NCBI GenBank assembly: GCA_016845785.1 | Contig: JAERSH010000041.1 | Location: forward strand, 1 to 44,375 | Direction: 5' to 3' | DNA length: 44,375 nt | From: Fidelibacterota bacterium | GTDB lineage: Bacteria; Fidelibacterota; Marinisomatia; Marinisomatales; TCS55 | Shown here: positions 17,467-25,779 of the stretch, piece by piece | How positions within the stretch are numbered: position 1 is the first letter of the stretch | How the letters are laid out: every line of letters begins with the position of its first letter | Notes under the pieces: generated by a model | Told to the model about the DNA's origin: nothing | The model's input: the letters and a program-made list of their open reading frames with translations, nothing else | Database searches by the model: none | Made by a program: the position numbers and the translations under genes

Positions 17467-18502
17467 GTCTGACTCCTATTAATACTCTGCCCCATCTTTC
17501 TACGATGGCAACGGTGTTGTTTTTTAGGGCAACTTTTTTAAATTTTTCTTTCATATTTAAATCATCAGGAACGTTGGTAAACTCATGCCAATCCACCCCG
17601 TTATAATGGTAAAGTAATTGATAGCCTACTACAAATATATCATACTTATGGTTTCCCCTAACGGAATAAACCCAGTTATTTTTTAAGGGCATTTCTATCC
17701 ATGGTTCATTTTCACCATCTTGACTGTAAAGTCCGGCTCCCCCCACATAAACGGGGGAGTTGTCATCAAACCAAATTGACCGTAGCCCTGCATCACCGGG
17801 ATAATTAAGTGCTTCTTCTGGTGAATTACGGCCATCCAATTCAAAGATTTTACGATCCCCATCATGCCACTGTATTGTAACCACACAATAAACGGTTTCT
17901 CGCCCCTTGCTATCCACCAAACCCCAAATATCCTTGATGGGCTCATCTGTGGGCATTTCTACTTTTTTAAAGGTGTCACCGTCGTAATGAACCAAATCGC
18001 CTCTCCCCCCACCAAAATACATGTTTTTTGAAGATGAACCCCAGATAGAGAATTCAGCACTCGCGTCTACGCCCATTTTTTGGATATGATATAATTTCCA
18101 TTCATTACCATCAAAATGGATTGGTAATCCTGATGATACCCAAATATCTGCTTCATTAAATACCCAAATTGTCTTTAGGGGTACCCCGCCTAAAATATTA
18201 TGATATATCCATTTACCATTTGTCCACTGGGCAGCGTTTTGTCTTTTCCAACCTGTACCATTATAACTCGAATCCGGGTCAGGTGTATAAAATTCTCCTA
18301 CAACCCAAATATTATTTTCATTAATAATGGCAACATCATATAAATAGCCGTATGAGCCTATTGTATCCACCCGCCACTCAAATTCATGGTTGGTGGTATC
18401 CGGTTCTATTGGCTTTTTTTCTTCCGGCTCCATGCAGGCTGAGTTGGGCCAGAGGGTAAAAAGAAAAGTTAAAATAATTACGATGAGAGTTGGATATTTC
18501 AT
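17459..18502 (-). CDS. Beta-propeller lipoprotein (mosaic paralogue)
   Basis: Start chosen at ATG 18502 (MKYPTLIVIILTF); an ATG two codons upstream (18508) is also possible, while the longer open frame to 18631 runs through the promoter and is unlikely. Signal peptide and linker (FTLWPNSACMEPEEKKPIE) match the 4309-5367 copy almost exactly, whereas the body (GEFYTPDPDSS, NAAQWTNGKWIY, VALKNN) follows the 3031-4188 copy. The same six to seven blades are present, including SIWGSSSKNMYFGG and SVRGNHKYDIFVVG. Unlike the 3031 copy it has no Cys-rich modules. It overlaps the 90 aa gene by 8 nt and has its own consensus promoter. Function unknown. Confidence 0.82.
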   Translation of the reverse strand: MKYPTLIVIILTFLFTLWPNSACMEPEEKKPIEPDTTNHEFEWRVDTIGSYGYLYDVAIINENNIWVVGEFYTPDPDSSYNGTGWKRQNAAQWTNGKWIYHNILGGVPLKTIWVFNEADIWVSSGLPIHFDGNEWKLYHIQKMGVDASAEFSIWGSSSKNMYFGGGRGDLVHYDGDTFKKVEMPTDEPIKDIWGLVDSKGRETVYCVVTIQWHDGDRKIFELDGRNSPEEALNYPGDAGLRSIWFDDNSPVYVGGAGLYSQDGENEPWIEMPLKNNWVYSVRGNHKYDIFVVGYQLLYHYNGVDWHEFTNVPDDLNMKEKFKKVALKNNTVAIVERWGRVLIGVRHE

Positions 18503-18556
18503 TGGCATTTCAATAGTTTTATCAAATATGGAGTAAAATATGACATGATTTACACC

Positions 18557-18586
18557 ATTATAATACCCAAAGGGTGAAATTGTCAA
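18557..18586 (-). promoter_or_regulatory. Consensus sigma-70 type promoter of cassette C
   Basis: On the minus strand a perfect TTGACA (18581-18586) and a perfect TATAAT (18557-18562) are separated by 18 bp. Transcription would start near 18550, about 48 nt before the ATG at 18502. It drives the lipoprotein, the 90 aa gene and perhaps lepA. Confidence 0.7.
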
Positions 18587-18697
18587 TAGGCTAAAGACCA
18601 TATAAAAATCAATGGTTGTTGAGCATTTCAAAAAATGCGTTTTTTCATATGATTGTCCGTAACTTTCGGTGAAATTTTAATTCAACAGGGAACAAGA

Positions 18698-19189
18698 ATG
18701 AAAAAATATCTACTCATCATCGCATTGGGCATCATGGCATGCCAAAAAGAAGACGATGAAGAAGACAGTCCATTTGTAGGTACGTGGAAGGTAATTGAGA
18801 TGGGTCAATATGCTGTGGCCACGTGCAGCGGTGAGATTGACGACACAGAATGGCGGGGCGCCAAAGGTAAAGGTATCTCTATCACCATGGAACTTCGGGA
18901 CGACGGTACCGGCACAGAAACCATTACAGGGCCCGATGCAGAAGTGACCAATTTTGCATGGTACCACCAAGGGGAGACTGTTTGCTTTTTGGATGAATGT
19001 TATATCTACGAAATGCCATCCAACCAACTCACATTCTTTGTGAATACAAAAGAAGAATCCTTTTGCATGGACGAAGATTATAATATCACCAGCCATACGT
19101 CGAAGCGGGAATGTGAAAATGCCAGTACCAGTAATGAATGGCATCCTGAAACTTGCAGTAAGGTGCGATATAAGAAAGAGGTTGATTAA
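18698..19189 (+). CDS. Small lipoprotein, lipocalin-like
   Basis: Start chosen at ATG 18698 (MKKYLLIIALGIMACQKED), which gives a typical lipobox (IMAC, Cys15); an in-frame start at 18653 would bury it. The mature part of about 148 aa begins with an acidic spacer, then FVGTWKVIEMG. That opening is common in lipocalin-like domains of FCB-group lipoproteins. It contains several cysteines (CSG, CFLDEC, FCMD, REC, ETC) that may form disulfides. Function unknown. It is transcribed alone, divergent from cassette C and convergent with smc. Confidence 0.75.
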   Translation: MKKYLLIIALGIMACQKEDDEEDSPFVGTWKVIEMGQYAVATCSGEIDDTEWRGAKGKGISITMELRDDGTGTETITGPDAEVTNFAWYHQGETVCFLDECYIYEMPSNQLTFFVNTKEESFCMDEDYNITSHTSKRECENASTSNEWHPETCSKVRYKKEVD

Positions 19190-19195
19190 AGTATA

Positions 19196-19216
19196 GCGTT
19201 GGGTTTTAACCCACGG
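19196..19216. repeat. Imperfect palindrome between convergent genes
   Basis: GGGTTTTAACCC (19201-19212), flanked by imperfectly matching CGTT and ACGG, lies between the convergent small lipoprotein gene and smc. The loop is very tight and no long T-run adjoins it. A terminator or REP-like role is possible but weakly supported. Confidence 0.3.
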
Positions 19217-19239
19217 CTAAAAAGTTTATTTTATTGGGA

Positions 19240-22200
19240 CTAACTCGGCCCGTCAAACTTTACTGACACCAATTTGGAAACGCCCTTTTGTTCCATGGTG
19301 ACGCCGTATAAATAATCCGCCGCCTCCATGGTGAGCTTATTGTGCGTCACCACAATAAATTGGGTATCATCCGCAAAAGAGTTCAGCACCCGTTTAAACT
19401 TTTGGATATTCACATCATCTAAGGGTGCATCCACCTCATCCAAAATACAATATGGACTGGGTTTATACTGATATATGGCAAATAAAAGTGCAATCGCTGT
19501 GAGGGACTTCTCCCCGGCAGACAGCATTCTCAAACTTTGATTCTTTTTCCCCGGCGGCTGGGCATGGATGGCAATATCTGCTTCCAATGGGTCCGGATCG
19601 CCGATCAGAGACAATGAAGCATTACCCCCCTCAAAAAACATAGAAAATAAATTGCTGAAATTCAGTTTAATGTGATCAAAGGTTTCCTGAAATTTTTTCC
19701 GAGCCACACGATCAATCTTTTGGATGGTTTCTCGTAGATTATCCTCAGAAGTGATCAAGTCCACCCGCTGCTCCATGAGTGTTTCTAAACGGGTTTGTTC
19801 ATCCTCATATTCTTGCTGAACCGCCATATTAATAGGGCCGATACTTTCAATACTGCGATTGATGCGTTCGATGCGCATTTCCAGATCATCCGGCTCATCA
19901 TCCACGATTAAATCAGTGGGGACGTCCATATCGTAGCGGTCTTTAATCCGCTCTCGAATGATATTGACACGCTGCTCCATTTCGGCAATTTTCAATTCAT
20001 TGGTCTTTAATTCTTCTAATAGGGCTTCTCTGGACTGCTGTTCTGAACGGATGGTGGCTTGAATCTCTTCCATGGATTGATAGGTGTCATTCACCATGCC
20101 CTGTTTCAATTCCATTACCGATCGATCTTTCACCAATTGCCCGGATATGGTTTGGAGGTTTTTTTCTCCTTCTTCTATCTGGGTTTTTAATGAAGCACGC
20201 TCACCTTTCAGTTCGGTGATTTCAGCAGTGATGGCATTTTTTCGATCTTCTAATTCTTGGATGGTTTCTTGCGCCACTCGTTTCTGGAAATTCAGGTTAT
20301 CCCGTTTATTTTCCAGATTCAGCAATTCAATTCGTAATTCCTGAACCGCTTGCTGAAATGTGTCTCGTTCCACTTGCACATCCACCAATTGGGCTGATGC
20401 TTCATCCGCTTTGGCTTTCAGATCGGTGATAATCGCTTCACCTTTGGCCAATCCCGGCTCTAATGCTTTCGCCGATGCATTCAGGTCGCTGATGGCTTTT
20501 TCTGTATCAGATGCTTCTTGCTGGAGACTCTTGATTGATTCCAATCCTTGCGACTGTTTATAATGATTCCGGATGAGGGCCGTTTCAACGTCGTTTAATT
20601 CTTTTGAGCTAACTTCCATTCGCTCACCCAAATCACTGACAAGTTTGGATGAAGTATCAATAGCAGAAACAATATCATTCAGATTTGCTTCATTCAAATC
20701 AATTTGTTTGGATACTTCGGTAATCTGTCCATTCAGGGATTCAATCTTTTTCTGACGGCCCATGAGACTGCCTTCGCCACTTTTACCCCGATGCTTGAAT
20801 ACTTGATTTTGGCCCGCATAGGCGCCACTGAGATCCACCACATTCCATCCACTGAGATCGTGTGCGTCCAATGCAGTTGATAAATCTTCAACAATAAGGA
20901 GGTCGCCCACCAGCATATCGGCCAATGGTAGGTGATCTTTTGATGCACCACAAAGTGCTGCCCCCATCCCGAGGATGCCATCCCCTTTGGGCGCTTTTTG
21001 AGACGTGACAGGAATACCGCTTAATTCTTTTAATGGAAGGATGGATAAATTGCCAATCTGATTCTGCTTTGCAGATGATAAAATGGATAATGCGGATTGA
21101 CGATCTTTGGCAACGAGACATTTGGCCCAATCCCCCAATGCACTTTGAAATGCCATGGCATATTGATCATCCGTTTGGAATAATTCGCCGACTGTCCCCA
21201 ACACACCGGCATAATCTTTTGGTGCATCCAATACGGCTCGCACCCCTTCAGGATAGCCTTCTTTCTGTTCTAATAATTCAGTATAAAACGCCACCTGCCC
21301 TTTTAGAGATTCCAACTTGGATTTCGATCGGTGGATTTCCATGGATAGGTCCGACCGCTTCTCTTGATGGGATGTCATTTCGGATCGGGCAGTATTCAAT
21401 TCTGATTGAACCTGTTCAACCGATTCACTTAACGAAGCCTTTTTGGCTTCTAATTCTTTTTGTTCACCACTGTGATCTTTTTGGGCCGATTCAATATGCT
21501 CTATTTTTTCTTTGAGTCGAGATAGGGCATTCGTCTTTTCTTCAATCAAGGATTGGGTGCGATCCAACAAAGAGCGATCGTCCGCCATTTTTCGTTGGGC
21601 ATCCCATCGAGCGTTTTGGGCTTTTTCTAATATTTCTTGCGCGGATTTATATTTTTCTTGAATGGAGTCAAATTCAGTTTTTTTCAATTTATACTGGGAT
21701 AATTGATCATCCAACTTGGGCGCCATTTCAGTCAATTCTTGATCATGGGATGTAATCTGAGAATTTAATTCAACCTGTTTATCCCCATTGGTGACTGTTT
21801 CCCGATCTAAACGATTGATATTGGCTTCTGCTGCTTTATCCTGCTCTGACCACACCAATACATTATTTCGGGCGGTTTCCCGTTCTTCTTCCAATGATCG
21901 CAATGCACTTTGGAGTGTATGCAATTCAGATTGCTGTTCGCTGTATAATGATTTGAGTTCGTCCAGTTTTGCTTCATGAACAGATGTGTCCGATGATTTT
22001 TCATCCTTTAGGTGGGTGAATTCCACCACGCGCTGGCGCAAAGGACTGATTTCACTTTCAAATTCATGGACGCGAATAAATGCCAAATCTAATTCACGCT
22101 CTTTTAATTCTACCGTCAATTTTTCGTGACGTTTGAAGCGCTTTAACTGCAAATTTAAGGCATGAACCTTTTGCTCCACTTCTTGAACAATATCGTTGAT

Positions 22201-22770
22201 CCGTTCTAAATCTTGCTGAACCGCATCGAATTTTCGCATGGCCGATCGGCGCTGCTGTTTATACTTGTTGATGCCTGCCGCTTCTTCGAACATCCGTTTA
22301 CGATCATCCGCCGTTTCAGATAAAATCTGTTCAATCATTTTTAACTCAATGACGGAATAAGCATCGGATCCCATGCCCGTATCCACGAATAAATCATGGA
22401 TATCTTTGAGACGGCACGGGGTACGGTTGATGAAATATTCTGACTCACCATCTCGATAAACGCGACGGCCGATTTCGATATCGTTATATTCTAATGGGAG
22501 TTTACCACGGTTGTTGTGGACGGTCAAAAATGCTTCGCAAACAGAAAGGGGTTTCAGGCCATCGGCCCCGTTAAAAATCACATCACCCATTTTGCCGGAG
22601 CGGAGTACAGAATACTTTTGTTCCCCTAATACCCAGCGGATGGCATCTACAATATTGGTCTTGCCACATCCATTGGGACCAACAATTACTGTAACGCCTT
22701 CGCCGAATTTGAGCTTCTCCTTTTTGGCAAAGGATTTAAAGCCATGTAGATTGAGTTCTGATATATACAT
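19240..22770 (-). CDS. smc: Chromosome segregation protein SMC
   Basis: The central ATPase of the bacterial condensin complex (with ScpA and ScpB), which organises and separates sister chromosomes. It has the full architecture: Walker A GPNGCGKTN near residue 32, a long coiled coil (~170-490), a hinge (~500-630, with GVLGTVGELFQ), a second coiled coil (~640-1010), the ABC signature LSAGEKSLTA and Walker B CILDEVDAPLDD (~1100). The length of 1176 aa is typical. scpA and scpB are not in the window. It is transcribed alone. Confidence 0.97.
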   Translation of the reverse strand: MYISELNLHGFKSFAKKEKLKFGEGVTVIVGPNGCGKTNIVDAIRWVLGEQKYSVLRSGKMGDVIFNGADGLKPLSVCEAFLTVHNNRGKLPLEYNDIEIGRRVYRDGESEYFINRTPCRLKDIHDLFVDTGMGSDAYSVIELKMIEQILSETADDRKRMFEEAAGINKYKQQRRSAMRKFDAVQQDLERINDIVQEVEQKVHALNLQLKRFKRHEKLTVELKERELDLAFIRVHEFESEISPLRQRVVEFTHLKDEKSSDTSVHEAKLDELKSLYSEQQSELHTLQSALRSLEEERETARNNVLVWSEQDKAAEANINRLDRETVTNGDKQVELNSQITSHDQELTEMAPKLDDQLSQYKLKKTEFDSIQEKYKSAQEILEKAQNARWDAQRKMADDRSLLDRTQSLIEEKTNALSRLKEKIEHIESAQKDHSGEQKELEAKKASLSESVEQVQSELNTARSEMTSHQEKRSDLSMEIHRSKSKLESLKGQVAFYTELLEQKEGYPEGVRAVLDAPKDYAGVLGTVGELFQTDDQYAMAFQSALGDWAKCLVAKDRQSALSILSSAKQNQIGNLSILPLKELSGIPVTSQKAPKGDGILGMGAALCGASKDHLPLADMLVGDLLIVEDLSTALDAHDLSGWNVVDLSGAYAGQNQVFKHRGKSGEGSLMGRQKKIESLNGQITEVSKQIDLNEANLNDIVSAIDTSSKLVSDLGERMEVSSKELNDVETALIRNHYKQSQGLESIKSLQQEASDTEKAISDLNASAKALEPGLAKGEAIITDLKAKADEASAQLVDVQVERDTFQQAVQELRIELLNLENKRDNLNFQKRVAQETIQELEDRKNAITAEITELKGERASLKTQIEEGEKNLQTISGQLVKDRSVMELKQGMVNDTYQSMEEIQATIRSEQQSREALLEELKTNELKIAEMEQRVNIIRERIKDRYDMDVPTDLIVDDEPDDLEMRIERINRSIESIGPINMAVQQEYEDEQTRLETLMEQRVDLITSEDNLRETIQKIDRVARKKFQETFDHIKLNFSNLFSMFFEGGNASLSLIGDPDPLEADIAIHAQPPGKKNQSLRMLSAGEKSLTAIALLFAIYQYKPSPYCILDEVDAPLDDVNIQKFKRVLNSFADDTQFIVVTHNKLTMEAADYLYGVTMEQKGVSKLVSVKFDGPS

Positions 22771-22848
22771 TTCCGAGGTAAAAGAGGTGGCGGAATCTAA
22801 TGATTATTAGAGGTGAAAACTATAAATTGATCGTGCGATTCATAAGCA

Positions 22849-22888
22849 TTGATTGGCATTACGTACTATGTGTATATTATGTGTATAT
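22849..22888 (+). promoter_or_regulatory. Promoter and tandem-repeat operator of hicAB
   Basis: Two adjacent perfect copies of TATGTGTATAT (22867-22877 and 22878-22888) end 4 nt before the hicA ATG. A TTGATT (22849-22854) and a TATATT (22873-22878), spaced 18 bp, form a plausible promoter that overlaps the repeats. HicB proteins with a C-terminal DNA-binding domain repress their own operons, so these repeats are the natural operator candidate. The leader would be only a few nt long. Confidence 0.5.
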
Positions 22889-22892
22889 TTAA

Positions 22893-23090
22893 ATGACTAG
22901 CCGTGAAATTATAAAACGGTTAAAAAAAGAGGGATGGGTTCTTTTTCACACGAAAGGATCTCATCACCAGTTTAAACATCCTCATAAAAAAGGGAAGGTC
23001 ACAGTCCCTCATCCTAAAAAGGATTTACCCATTGGTACATTAAAAAGTATCTGCAGACAAATTGGATGGGATTGGCCAATTAAAAAATAA
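22893..23090 (+). CDS. hicA: HicA-family mRNA interferase toxin
   Basis: A 65 aa protein with the dsRBD-like HicA fold: SREIIKRLKKEGW, then the catalytic GSHHQFKHP, KVTVPHPKKDLPIGTLKSI and a final IGW. The histidine in GSHH is the expected active-site residue for ribosome-independent mRNA cleavage. It is complete and in the usual toxin-first order; hicB starts 4 nt downstream. Confidence 0.9.
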   Translation: MTSREIIKRLKKEGWVLFHTKGSHHQFKHPHKKGKVTVPHPKKDLPIGTLKSICRQIGWDWPIKK

Positions 23091-23094
23091 TAAA

Positions 23095-23496
23095 ATGAAA
23101 TATCCAATTGTCATTCATAAAGATAAGCATTCAGATTATGGTGTCACTGTCCCCGATCTTCCGGGATGCTTTTCTGTCGGATCCAGTTTTGAAGATGCGT
23201 TGGACATGGCTGCGGAAGCCATTGAAACCCATTTAGAAGGTATGATCAAGGATGGAGAACCCATTCCATCTTCTACTTCCATTGAATCCCACCAAAATAA
23301 TCCCGATTTTGAAAATGGTATATGGGCATTGGTCACCATTGATGTAGGCAAATTAAATGTGAAGACGAAGCGAATCAATATCACCATGCCGGAGAATGTG
23401 ATTATTTCTGCAGATGAATATGCCAAAAAAAATCAAATAAGTCGATCTTACTTACTCACACGTGCCGTGACGCATTATATATCAGATAAAGATTAA
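23095..23496 (+). CDS. hicB: HicB-family antitoxin with DNA-binding domain
   Basis: Start chosen at ATG 23095 (MKYPIVIHKD), 4 nt after hicA; the longer frame from 23062 overlaps hicA. Residues 1-65 are the partial RNase H-like HicB domain (GVTVPDLPGCFSVG, EDALDMAAEAIETHLEGM). Residues ~85-133 are a ribbon-helix-helix type DNA-binding domain (RINITMPENVIISADEYAKK). It should neutralise HicA and repress the operon. Confidence 0.9.
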   Translation: MKYPIVIHKDKHSDYGVTVPDLPGCFSVGSSFEDALDMAAEAIETHLEGMIKDGEPIPSSTSIESHQNNPDFENGIWALVTIDVGKLNVKTKRINITMPENVIISADEYAKKNQISRSYLLTRAVTHYISDKD

Positions 23497-23522
23497 GGTT
23501 TTAGTATTTTAAAATATCCTCA

Positions 23523-23729
23523 ATGAAATATGTAGTTATATTAGAAAAAGAAGAAAATAATTGGGGCGCATATGTTCCTGATCTTCCCGGTTGTGTTGCC
23601 GTTGGCGATGCAAAACTGGAAGCAAAACAACTCATCCAAGAAGCGATTGAATTCCATTTAGAAGGATTGCGTGAAGAAGGAGAACCCATTCCTCAACCGG
23701 AGTCCTTCACTGAGTTGGTTGAAGTATAA
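23523..23729 (+). CDS. Second, short HicB-like antitoxin
   Basis: A 68 aa protein carrying only the HicB partial RNase H-like domain (YVPDLPGCVAVGD, LIQEAIEFHLEGLREEGEPIP), with no DNA-binding tail. It lies 26 nt after hicB in the same direction and has no HicA partner of its own. It resembles the N-terminal half of hicB, so it may be a duplicate that provides extra neutralising protein, an antitoxin for a toxin elsewhere, or a relic. Confidence 0.8.
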   Translation: MKYVVILEKEENNWGAYVPDLPGCVAVGDAKLEAKQLIQEAIEFHLEGLREEGEPIPQPESFTELVEV

Positions 23730-23775
23730 TCTTTTATTTTTTATAAGTCCTTCTACAAACTCACCGATCAGTTAT

Positions 23776-24120
23776 TTACCCCGGCGGCCATGTCATTTGC
23801 CGCCCACCCAAAATATGCATGTGAATATGAAATACGGTCTGTCCCCCATCATCATTTGTATTGAAAACAGTTCGGAATCCACTTTCATTAATCCCTTCTG
23901 ATTTGGCAATCGCTTTCGCGGCCAATAGCATTTCACCAGCCAACGATTGATCCTCTGATTCCATTTCATTGATAGATCGAATATGCTTTTTGGGAATCAC
24001 CAGAATATGGGTAGGTGCCTTGGGATCAATATCCCGAAATGCCAAAACGAATTCATTTTCATACACTTTATCAGCAGGAATATCTCCTGATACAATTTTG
24101 CAAAATAGACAATCTTCCAT
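23776..24120 (-). CDS. hinT: HIT family nucleotide hydrolase (HinT-like)
   Basis: A 114 aa HIT protein of the Hint branch, which hydrolyses nucleoside phosphoramidates. It has CLFCKIVSGDIPA at the N-terminus, PTHILVIPKKHI mid-protein, and the histidine triad HIHMHILGGR near the C-terminus. It ends ...MTWPPG, typical for the branch. It is the last gene of the ten-gene operon and lies 2 nt after rsmE. Confidence 0.94.
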   Translation of the reverse strand: MEDCLFCKIVSGDIPADKVYENEFVLAFRDIDPKAPTHILVIPKKHIRSINEMESEDQSLAGEMLLAAKAIAKSEGINESGFRTVFNTNDDGGQTVFHIHMHILGGRQMTWPPG

Positions 24121-24122
24121 GA

Positions 24123-24830
24123 CTATCCTTCCATAATTTGATTCAAATTACCAATGGCGGTTATGGCTGCCGATTCACTTCGAAGCCGCCGTGGACCTAA
24201 CAATGCAAATTCCACTTTCGCACTTGTCATTGCATTGAGTTCAGATTCAGAGAAATCACCTTCCGGACCAATAATTACATATGCGTTCTGACGTTCATCG
24301 CCTAATGCATTGGCCAAGGACTGCTCCCCCTTCATATGGCATAAAATCGTTTTCTCTTGTGAATGGTTTTCTAACCAATCTTCTAATTTAATCGGCGGAT
24401 GGATGGTAGGGAATACACTTCGCCCAGCTTGTTTCGCTGCGGATACGACGATGCGTTGCGCCCGATCCATATTCAATTTATTTTTTACCGATCGATCGCC
24501 CAAAATGGGATGAATTGACTTTACGCCCAGTTCTGTGGCTTTTTCTAATACCATATCCATTCGGTTGCCTTTAATCAATCCAATGACCAAATGAATATTG
24601 TGGTTCGATTCCCCATAGTTTGGAATGGATTGAAGTACCGATCCGGAAACGATTTGGTCTGCGGATGTGACCTGCCCTTCATAGGCCATACCCTGTCCAT
24701 CTAATAGCCAGATGATATCGCCCGGTTTGCCGCGAAGTGATTTTATAAAATGGGTGGATTCGAAATCAGAAAGTGAAAATTGATCTGTGGTAATTTGATC
24801 CGGTGAAATGGAGAAGAAGTGTTCTTCCAT
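24123..24830 (-). CDS. rsmE: 16S rRNA m3U1498 methyltransferase
   Basis: A SPOUT (trefoil-knot) methyltransferase that modifies U1498 of 16S rRNA in the 30S subunit using SAM. The N-terminal PUA-like domain is followed by the knot, with VLEKATELGVKSIHPI, PEGDFSESEL and LGPRRLRSESAAI. At 235 aa it has the normal length. Its ATG shares one base with the TAA of the outer-membrane gene upstream. Confidence 0.94.
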   Translation of the reverse strand: MEEHFFSISPDQITTDQFSLSDFESTHFIKSLRGKPGDIIWLLDGQGMAYEGQVTSADQIVSGSVLQSIPNYGESNHNIHLVIGLIKGNRMDMVLEKATELGVKSIHPILGDRSVKNKLNMDRAQRIVVSAAKQAGRSVFPTIHPPIKLEDWLENHSQEKTILCHMKGEQSLANALGDERQNAYVIIGPEGDFSESELNAMTSAKVEFALLGPRRLRSESAAITAIGNLNQIMEG

Positions 24831-25420
24831 TACCGGCGTTTGAGACCAAATGTCCAGGTAATATTGATGGTGGTGCCATCGTAACTTTTTCGATCGTCCA
24901 CCGTTTGCCCCATGGGCAAAAATTCATATCCGATAGAAGGAGAAATGATACTGCCGCTCATTTGCCTAAATGCAACACCAATTACAATTTGACCACCATA
25001 GGTAAAAATAGTGGGTGCTTTTCGCCAACGATTTTTAAATGAACGATGTTCTTCATTGCCATCGATAGCCAAAACGGGGCCAAGTTTCGCTGAAACAAAT
25101 GGAGAAAAATTATTGGCAATTTTGCCTTCAAATGGGAGCCATTTCACAGTACCAAACATGGGGAACATAATCAATGCCTTATCCCCCACATTAAATTGCT
25201 CTCCCGTATAGGGATTATAAACAGGCAATTCTGCTTCATTTTTTATATCGAAATAGCGCAGTTCAAAACCGGCGATTAAATCATTCTTTAATTGCCAATC
25301 CCCCGCGAAATGAATACCGGATCCCCGTGTACCTGTGGTGAGACCGAATCCTCGGCGAAATTGAGCGGAAAGTTGGGAAATCCCAATAAGCACAATACAA
25401 ATGATCAATAATTTTTTCAT
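24830..25420 (-). CDS. Small outer-membrane beta-barrel protein
   Basis: Start chosen at ATG 25420, which overlaps the TGA of the ferredoxin gene (ATGA) and yields a signal peptide (MKKLLIICIVLIGISQLSAQ). The rest, about 175 aa, is alternating beta-strands (GFGLTTGTRG, LIAGFELRYFD, PFVSAKLGP, INITWTFGLK) of an 8-strand-type barrel. The last residues are basic, not the usual terminal aromatic. Function unknown. Confidence 0.75.
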   Translation of the reverse strand: MKKLLIICIVLIGISQLSAQFRRGFGLTTGTRGSGIHFAGDWQLKNDLIAGFELRYFDIKNEAELPVYNPYTGEQFNVGDKALIMFPMFGTVKWLPFEGKIANNFSPFVSAKLGPVLAIDGNEEHRSFKNRWRKAPTIFTYGGQIVIGVAFRQMSGSIISPSIGYEFLPMGQTVDDRKSYDGTTINITWTFGLKRR

Positions 25421-25779
25421 GCTTTCACCTGATTGCTTTGACGTATTTCTTTCATTGTTTCCCATGTTTGATTGGATGCAGCCAATCGGTCTACTATACG
25501 ATCGTTTAATATGGATGTTTCGAATATTTCTTCCACATCCTCTACGGCTACCTGCGTATACCAAATTCCGGCAGGATAAATGACCACAGCTGCGCCCATT
25601 TCGCATGCATCCAAACAACCGCTTTTATTGGCACGGACTTTCCCTTTTAATCCATGCGCATTGATTAATTGGACAAATTTCATGCGAATATCTTTGCCCC
25701 CCAATCGTGCGCAATCCCCTTTTACGCTGCATTCTGCCCGTTCATTGATGCAAATAAAAATATGTTTATCATACTTCAC
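25417..25779 (-). CDS. Thioredoxin-like [2Fe-2S] ferredoxin
   Basis: A 120 aa protein with the cysteine pattern of thioredoxin-fold [2Fe-2S] ferredoxins: FICINERAEC, GDC, and the loop SGCLDACEMGA, followed by VVIYPAGIWYTQV. It should be a small electron carrier in the cytoplasm. ATGA overlaps occur at both ends: with the dehydrogenase upstream (25776-25779) and the barrel gene downstream. Its partner enzyme is not evident. Confidence 0.85.
   Translation of the reverse strand: MKYDKHIFICINERAECSVKGDCARLGGKDIRMKFVQLINAHGLKGKVRANKSGCLDACEMGAAVVIYPAGIWYTQVAVEDVEEIFETSILNDRIVDRLAASNQTWETMKEIRQSNQVKA

Noticed and set aside
18623-18645. Possible terminator GCATTT-CAAA-AAATGC followed by GTTTTTT on the plus strand.
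   Set aside because: No plus-strand gene lies upstream; it sits between divergent genes and the stem is only 6 bp and A/T-rich, so it is probably chance.
24598-24614. tRNA T-loop-like string GGTTCGATTCCCC.
   Set aside because: It lies inside rsmE and no acceptor, D or anticodon arm can be built around it; no tRNA gene was found in the window.
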